Assembly: GCA_015680685.1 (NCBI GenBank)
Contig: MNCI01014774.1
Coordinates: 598,420-662,419, forward strand
Source of the DNA: Gnetum montanum
Taxonomy: Eukaryota > Streptophyta > Gnetopsida > Gnetales > Gnetaceae
Length of the DNA stretch: 64,000 bases
Direction: 5' to 3'
Part shown: piece by piece, positions 56,977 to 64,000 of the stretch
How the letters are laid out: every line of letters begins with the position of its first letter
Position numbering within the stretch: the stretch's first letter is position 1
The notes under the pieces: model-generated
What the model was told of the DNA's origin: nothing
What the model saw: only the letters and a program-made list of their open reading frames with translations
Databases searched by the model: none
Position numbers and translations under genes: made by a program

Positions 56977-59013
56977 AAATATTACTTAAAAGAGAAAAAT
57001 TTATAATAATTTCTATTTCTTACCTTTGAATATTTGGTATTAGAGTTTCTTTAGCAACATTTAAAAGTTGTAAAATTTGTATCATTTGCAAAAGCACTCT
57101 TACTGGTGACTTTACATCAATTATTGAGACTAGTAATGAATGAAGATCAGAGTGTAAGCATTAATTCCAAATCATTATGGATACTTAACTTTGTTGTCTA
57201 GAAATATATTTGGTTATTTATAGCTAGGAAATGATATTTTTTTGAGGATCCTAAGCTAGGAAAACTTGATAGCTAAGTGAAATGTACTTAGGATAACATC
57301 ATTGAGGGAATACCTAAATTGAACATGAAATAAAGATCATTGGAAAGATTTGGCCACTGGATTGCTTAATTAGCCTAAGTGTATAATAATAAATAATAAG
57401 GTAATCAAATTTCATAAGGATTATCTAAAGGATTATTATATTCAAATGATAGGCATGGGAAAATTGTTCTTTTGTAAATATAAAAGAAGAGATAAAACAC
57501 AATCCTATGAGCCTACCAATATCATTAACCAAGATTTCTCAATACATAATGAGGTACTTCACATTAAGCTTAAAAATCCCTATTTTATCTAGTTTCTACT
57601 TTGGGTTGCTTGGTACCTTTTATCTTGATGATGTAGAGAGTTATTTTTGTTTCTCCTTATTCTTAGGGAAGGAGCTTTGAAGGGAACTGATGCATGCTGT
57701 GCAATCTTGGGTTTTTATGATGTTGTTGGGAAATTGTTTCATTGTAACCTCAAAGACAACACCTTTATAAACTAAATGGTTTATGGCTAACTTGTACTTG
57801 TAAACATTATTAGGAATGCTGTAACCCTTGATAAATCAATAATAATGAAATGAAGGGGTACACTTTGCTAATAGAATATGAACTTGGTCGACTGCTTATG
57901 ATTTAGAAATGATAGAAAATCAATGAAAGATAAGAAATTCAATAAATGAATGCATGACAATAATACTGATTTAAATACATAAGAAAATAATAATTATAAG
58001 TAACGCAACAACTAACACATGAGAAGGTTATAGGATTTCTTTTTTCAAAGAATAAAAAATACTTTATTCCTTGAATAAAAGATGATCCTTTATATGGAAG
58101 GTTAAATAACAAGTTGAATATAATGCAAAAGTAAGAGAAATATTTAAGGGGATTTGAAGATTTAGATTGGAATTTAGCCTCAATTATTAGAACAAAATAG
58201 AGTATAAGAGATAGGTTTTAATATCTTGTAGTTGGTAGAATTAATGGATAACTTGCCACTAAACTTGGAGGCATAAATGAAGACCTAAAGATGTTCTTTC
58301 TTGAAAACATTGGATTAGTGATTTAGTGGCTAATGTTGGTATTAACAAGAATGTCAACATCAATGACAAGAATAAAATAACTTCATGTGAGTTAGCATGG
58401 ATACTAAGGAGGACTTGATAGAGCATTGGAAAAGTTACCAATGACTAGAAAGCTCTCACTAATGATGATGGTGATACTTTTTCTTACTTTGAAACTTAAG
58501 AAATGGCTTTGAATCTTGAATTTTTAGCCTATTTTAAGTATTTGATCTTAGTATTTATAGACCTTGAGAAGCTCAGAAATCTCAAGATTTGAAAATAAAA
58601 ACTCAGAGTTTGAGTGCACTTACCTCAAAGTTTCCAAAATGGTGTTGATGGTGACGTTGATGCTCATACTAACATCAATGTCACCCAAGCATCATCTAGT
58701 CTTTAGATGTTGATTTCAATCCTTTGAAGTTGATGATGATGTTGGAGCTAATATTGGCCATTCTCAAGAACATCAAGAAAAGACATCAAAGATTTTGTAG
58801 TTTGAAGTGATTCCAAAGAGTAGGATTTTAATGGATACCTTGTTGATGATGTTGACACTGGCATTATCATTAATAAGAATCTTACTTGCAAGGAACTTGA
58901 TGAAATCTCCTAATTCAACTAGACATTTGTGTGGAACTGTAAGTATGTATTAATCCTCTTGTAGTCAAAGCAAAGTAGAAGGACTTGAAAGAGAAGACAC
59001 TAAGATTATTGGC
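56977..59013. other. Long stretch without a recognisable gene
   Basis: AT-rich with frequent stops. Short motifs of the type GATGTTGATGGTGACGTTGATG and GATGTTGGAGCTAATATTGG near 58,630-58,760 recall the short repeats in D's LTR. No boundaries are visible. Confidence 0.4.
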
Positions 59014-59237
59014 TGTAACACCTCTATTTATTATTTATAAATGAAACAGCACCAAATTTGCATGTTATAACTTGTGTAACCTCATGCCATGAAACCTGAG
59101 GCTAAACTTCATTATAAATGTGAAGATTGTAACCCATAAGAGGCAATCTCAAATATTTCATACTTTTGAAATAACTCAAAGGTGGCCAAATCCTCATTTC
59201 TGAAGTGAAAAGAATCACATAGTATTAATATTTGGGC

Positions 59238-59300
59238 TTGTGGTGGAGGGGGTGTGGGGGGTGCGGGCCAAGGAGGGGAGAGGGGGGAGGGGAAGGGATG
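59238..59300 (+). repeat. G-rich run
   Basis: Many runs of three or more G, enough for quadruplex formation on paper. Also gives spurious Gly/Pro-rich frames on both strands. Confidence 0.6.
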
Positions 59301-61289
59301 TGTGTGTGTGAGGTTACAAATGCCTTTTGGGATGCCAAAAATGGCAATTTGATGGGTTTTATGTGGGGTATACACTTTTCTATGCTAGAAATACTAGTAG
59401 GGGATAAATCTCATCTACCCCTAGCATGGAGGGGTTGGGGTCTCCTACTCTTTGTGTAGAGGCATGAAAACTAGTGTGGAGGGGTGTAGGAGGCCGAATC
59501 TCACCTAACCCTAGTGTAGAAGGGGGTTTATACTTAACATGAAAGGGTTTGACCTTCACCCTTAGTGTTGATATTCATGCTTTCTAACCTTGACAACTCC
59601 TCCCTAGCATAGAAGGAACATGACCAAGATTTTGACGTTACATCAACTCCAGCAAGAACCTTACAATGTTAGTGTGGAAGGTTGAAGACCCAGCATGGAA
59701 GATGCAACCTATTACTATTTTTGGTAAATGGAATGGCCATGGGGGTATGATACTTTCTATATATGGTAACCCCCTAGATTTTTGGCACCTACCCCCTTAG
59801 ACGTGATAGAAATTTATAGCAATTTGTAGCCCAATCTATTATTCAATTGCAATAAATTTGTAGTCTATTTCATTGCAAAAAACTATAAAAACCAAACCCC
59901 CACACCATTTTAAGATTTCACGCTAGTAGCATTTTGAGCATTTTGGCATTTTGGACATTCAAGAGCTCTTGGCACCCAACAAGAATGTAGCTTCTTGGAG
60001 CCCTCTAGCATAGAACAATTGTAGCCTTGTTACCCCTATTACCCCCTAGGATTGTGAGCCTTGGGTGTCAATGCTGCCCCCTTGGGATCCCCAAATCCCA
60101 ACATGGAACATTTTGGCAACCTAAATCCTTCACGTTTCTCAACCCTAGCAGTGACCAACATTGTAGATTTTGAATAGTAGTGGAGGAGGTTCAATAACAC
60201 TAGGAGTGGCTAAGCATCTGGATGGTGAAGTGGATTCTGTTGGCTTCAACAAACTTGGAACCCCCACCCAAGTGAGTCCCTTTTGCTCTCCTATGGGCAC
60301 TTTTGTACAAATTTTTGAACTCATTCTTTATTCATTCAATAAAGTTTATAGTTTCATTTTGTGTGCAATTTGTATTTCTTTTGAGCTTTCAAATCTACAA
60401 TTTTTTACATGTTTTTACAACATTGTTTTGCATCCCCTATGTCCTTGGGTGCTCTACCAAACCATCCAGGGCATCCTAAATCCCATTTTTTCTTATAGGC
60501 TTTGGGGATTCAAGGTCAAGGCTTTTCATGGCTAAGAATCCTTGGCTTTCCAATAGTTAAGATTTTCTATCGCTATAGTTTCTTGGCTCTAGAAGTAGGG
60601 CCTCCACCCAATTTTTGCATTAAAATCTATTCTTCTCATAGCCAATATTGATTTGCAAGTTGCAATTCTTGTTTTTTTTAAAGAAAAAACCTTCAGTTTT
60701 CAACCAAGATCAACATTGTAACCCACCACCCTCTACCCCACAAAACTAGTGTGGGTGTTATAAGCATTTGGGTGTTGAAATTTTCACAGAAGTTGCTATG
60801 AAATCCCAAGGCCAGTGTTGGTTTTTAGGTCCATTTCCATCCCCCTCTTACTACCACATTTTCCCAAGGATGCCAGAATTGGTGGTCTAAATAACCAAAC
60901 CCTTGTCCCCTTCTTCCTTGTTGTGAAATTTCATAGCTTGCCAACATTGCTTTTTGGAAAGTCCTAGGTTTTCATTTTGGTTGTCAAACTTTTCTTGCTT
61001 CACCAATGTTGGAATAGGAAGTTGTAAGATCCCTCCATCTTACCATCCTCTTTTCCCCCTACCACACTTGGCATAGAGATAGCTAGGAAGCTAGCATGGA
61101 TGAAGTTTTTTACTACCTTTTCACGTTTCTGTTTTTGGTAAAGGGGTATACGCCCCTTATCCCCTACTTACTATTTATAGTAAGTACTTAATTTTCAGTT
61201 GTTTTTGCTTCTTTTAAAAATTTTTGAATTCCACCTATTGGAATTTACCTCTATTTTCACCTTTTATAGTCTACCTCAAGTCATTTTCA

Positions 61290-63900
61290 ATGTAATAGCC
61301 ATGCCTCTCCCACAATCAACCAAGTTACCTTAGAACTATACTAACAATGGATTTGATCAACAATACGTGAGGGTCTATGACCCCAAATACCCTACCATGA
61401 TTGAATGTAGATAGTCCCTAAGATGTAGGGGGAAAAGTCCTAGGTTCTTAGTAATAAATGAAGAGCATCATAACTTCATTTGCATCAAGATCCAAGCTAG
61501 CATGATGATCCCACAAGCAGAAGTAGAAGCCAAGAGGGAATTTGAGCTCATCCATCCCAATGAGAAGGAGTATATTCCTTTTTCCTATGACTAAATACTC
61601 CTTAATGACATCTACACTAGCATGTTAGCCATCCTTATTAAGGTTGATGAAGATAAGAGAAAGGCTACCTTCAATGGGCAACCAAAGGAAGAAGATGAAT
61701 TTAGGGTAGATTCTACGCTTGAGAACCTTTTGGGGGAACTCTTCCAACAAGGGACACCCAATAACATGATGTCCACCTTTATCTCCTTTACCTTTTCCTT
61801 TGGGAATGCCTCACCACCTTTGTCCCCATCATACCTGACCATGTTCAGGTCCATGCTAGCCATCGTTGTGAACCAAGCACAATTAGTGCAGTAGCCAACC
61901 ACTTTCCATTTCTCCATGCCACTTGCCACCCAACTTAGGTTAGTACAACTGACGTTAGTAGTAGTTACTACCACTAACCCATTGATTAGTCAGGTGAGGC
62001 CAACAATCAGACCTCAAGCAGCCTAGGGGTCACATACCCCCTTCATTCCATTTATGCCTTAGATACTAGCAGAAACATTTTTCTCCTTGTTTCACCCACA
62101 AACTATAGTCATGACACAACCTCTCCCCTCTATCTTACAATCAAGAGTGATGCCACAAACCTCATAACAAACATCCTAACCATTTTTGAAAACCCCACAA
62201 CCAATAGGGGCACCACAGGGCTTGGATCAAGCCTTCTAGATGATCCAGGACCTAATGAAGAAGTTGAAGAGCCTCAAGGCCTCTACTTCCCAAAGTGTCA
62301 AGATCATGGATTTTTACCAAGATGATCCCATCAATCTTATGATTCCACCCTTGACACTTTCTCCTAGTGTCCCTATTCCCCAATTCAGCATGTATAATGG
62401 AGAAGGTGATCCCAATGCTCACCTTATAACCTTTTGATTCGAGTGCTTGCTGCTACAATCATGGCTGCACACTATAATGAGGATCTTTCCTATGTCCTTG
62501 ACTGGGAAAGTGCTTGATTAGTACTATGTTCTACTTAGAGGATCCATATCCTCCCTTGAATACCTCATAGCCCAATTCATTAATTACTTCAAGTACAACT
62601 TGAAGCCTGATACTATGCTAGACTAACTAATGAAGGTCAAGCAGGTACGAGACCCCTTGAGCCAGTGTAGGAGTTCATCCAATGGTGGAACAGTTTGCTA
62701 AATGAGATACTAAATCCTATAGTCAAAACCCACCTTTTGGCTATATTTAGGGGGGTGATCAATGGTTTCATTAAATCCAAGATATACTATCTTGTTCCAT
62801 GGACACTTAGTCAAGTGTTCTCCTAGAATAAGAACATAGAATATGTCACAGAGGCCAGTCATAAACTAGCCTACATAGCATACAAAGGTCAACACACATG
62901 AAGGGATACAGAGAAGAATAAGTAAAATAATATGGTTGTAGCAATAGGAACCAAAGAGGTAAAAACCACTAACTAGGGGCCAAGGACCAACCCACCTAAG
63001 GTCTCTATTAATAACCAAGATAACTAGCCATCAACCTATGGGGCCACTTCATCGAAAACTATTGGATCCAACTTTGAAAGGAAGGATAGGTCCAAATATA
63101 CTAGGCTACCATTAAAACCATCTAAGCTACTAGACCAACTGTTGAAAAGTGGACGCATTCAATACAAGTAGATGACTAAAGCTTTTTAAAAGAAGCATGA
63201 CAGGCTATGTGAGATAGCCAAGGATCTTACTTGAGCAACAAAGGATGATCCACAACTACCTAAATATTTTAAGTTAGAATGCTTTTTCCATTATCACCAA
63301 CTTCTTTGTTGTGACACAAACTTCTACCTTATGTTGAAGGATGACTTACAAAAGATGATAGATAGGGGGGAGCTATTTTTCCATGCATCCAACCCTTTTC
63401 AAGCACAGAACCAATCCATGTAGGTGTATAAGGATTCATTGTACACCAACAACATTGCATACATTATATTAACATTCAACATAGATGACAATTGAATACT
63501 TGTGATGGAACCATTTGTGATTTAGATACCCCCTAGTGATGAAAGGGCTTTTTTAGCTTTCACCAGCTCAAGATCCTCCTTTTTCATGAGATTACCATAA
63601 CAAATGCCTCTGAGGGAACCTTTTGTCATTAGGGTGCCCTAGCCCACTATAGCCCAACTAGCCTAAACAACCAAACAATGACCTCTTGTGGTGGCTAATG
63701 CCACAACTTCATTATCCAACACAACTAAAAATTATCAAAAATCCTCAACCAAGCATAGGAAGAAGCATAAGCAAAAGCCTAGCAACAAGAGTGACAAGAA
63801 GAGTAGGGCACAGAAGGAAGAGGGCCTATTGAAGCCCAATTTCATATCATCTATACACATGACCTACTCTAGCCAACCCACCTCAACCAATAAACCATAG
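61290..63900 (+). pseudogene. Element E gag (decayed)
   Basis: Begins near 61,300. YVRVYDPKYPTMIE and EAKREFELIHPNEKEYIPF precede a Pro-rich stretch. The core is at about 62,370-62,930: VPIPQFSMYNGEGDPNAHLI, FPMSLTGKVLD, YLIAQFINYFKYNLKPDT, MKVKQVRDP and LAIFRGVINGFIKSKI. A zinc-binding type segment, CFFHYHQLLCCDTNFYLML, then KDDLQKMIDRGEL, is near 63,280-63,370 (His/Cys spacing partly lost). A Lys-rich tail with KHRKKHKQKPSNKSDKKSRA ends near 63,897. Typical of Tat-lineage gag, with many stops. Confidence 0.8.
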
Positions 63901-64000
63901 GAGGATCCCAAAATCCAAAGCCAAAAGAAAGAGTAGAGACCCCAACAGCAACAATGTAAAGCTAAAGTTTGCACTTTGGGGCACATGGAGGAAGTGAAGC

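Larger units (their letters stand above)
59014..64000 (+). mobile_element. Element E: 5' part of a gypsy retrotransposon, cut by window end
   Basis: The plus-strand gag (61,300 onward) is gypsy Tat-like. An LTR may start at TGTAACACC (59,014), with TATAAAA at 59,884 and a polyadenylation-like AATAAA near 60,337. A possible primer-site remnant TTGGAACCCCCACC lies near 60,256, but it conflicts with that AATAAA, so the LTR end is unresolved. The 3' half lies outside the window. Confidence 0.6.

Noticed and set aside
59112-59459. Gly-rich plus frame and Pro-rich minus frame
   Set aside because: Both come from the same G-rich run.
59770-59800. TTTTTGGCACCTACCCCC as primer-binding site of element E
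   Set aside because: It lies upstream of the candidate TATA box, so it cannot be the primer site of the same LTR.

Overview
Plant nuclear DNA, AT-rich and mostly repetitive. One ordinary gene survives. The rest is a deep nest of old LTR retrotransposons plus scattered tRNA-derived SINEs. A land plant is certain from the gene family and element types. Several-kb introns and old, heavily decayed Ty3/gypsy nests suggest a large seed-plant genome, perhaps a gymnosperm; that last step is inference.

Left part (1 to 14,700). The minus strand carries a complete four-exon gene (7,235 to 14,103) for a secreted-type non-specific phospholipase C of 535 residues. All splice joins keep frame. Its introns hold SINE copies, one with a perfect 20-bp target-site duplication, and local duplications. 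Left of it (1 to 7,234) I see no intact coding gene: only short tandem repeats, a SINE remnant, and a stretch near 1,780 to 2,640 that looks like the spliced 5' leader of a minus-strand gene lying outside the window.

Middle (15,064 to 54,687). This is one very large, old Tat/Athila-like Ty3/gypsy element on the minus strand (called D here). Its gag, protease region, reverse transcriptase, second RNase H and integrase remnants lie in that order from right to left. Three younger minus-strand elements have split it: A (15,664 to 24,811) in the left LTR, B (42,089 to 52,297) in gag, and C (29,310 to 35,969) exactly within reverse transcriptase.

A, B and C are the most interesting content. None has reverse transcriptase or integrase. 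Each has LTRs, a primer-binding site and a gag, followed by a second long ORF (ORF2) whose N-terminal part resembles the 'putative plant transposon protein' family. A and B are related gypsy-type elements with a tRNA-Asp-like primer site. C is copia-type, with an initiator-Met primer site and a UBN2-type gag. In all three, ORF2 has its own TATA-type promoter preceded by an array of the same short motif found in that element's LTR promoter (GATATC-type in A and B, AGACATCTTT-type in C). So unrelated gag lineages appear to share one design: gag, no pol, and a separately promoted ORF2.

Right part (54,688 to 64,000). There is a SINE, then a solo LTR (55,426 to 56,971, perfect CTTAG target duplication) with six 159-bp units and a duplicated promoter. 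A 2-kb stretch without recognisable genes follows. Last comes the 5' part of another gypsy element (E, plus strand) with a decayed gag that runs off the window.
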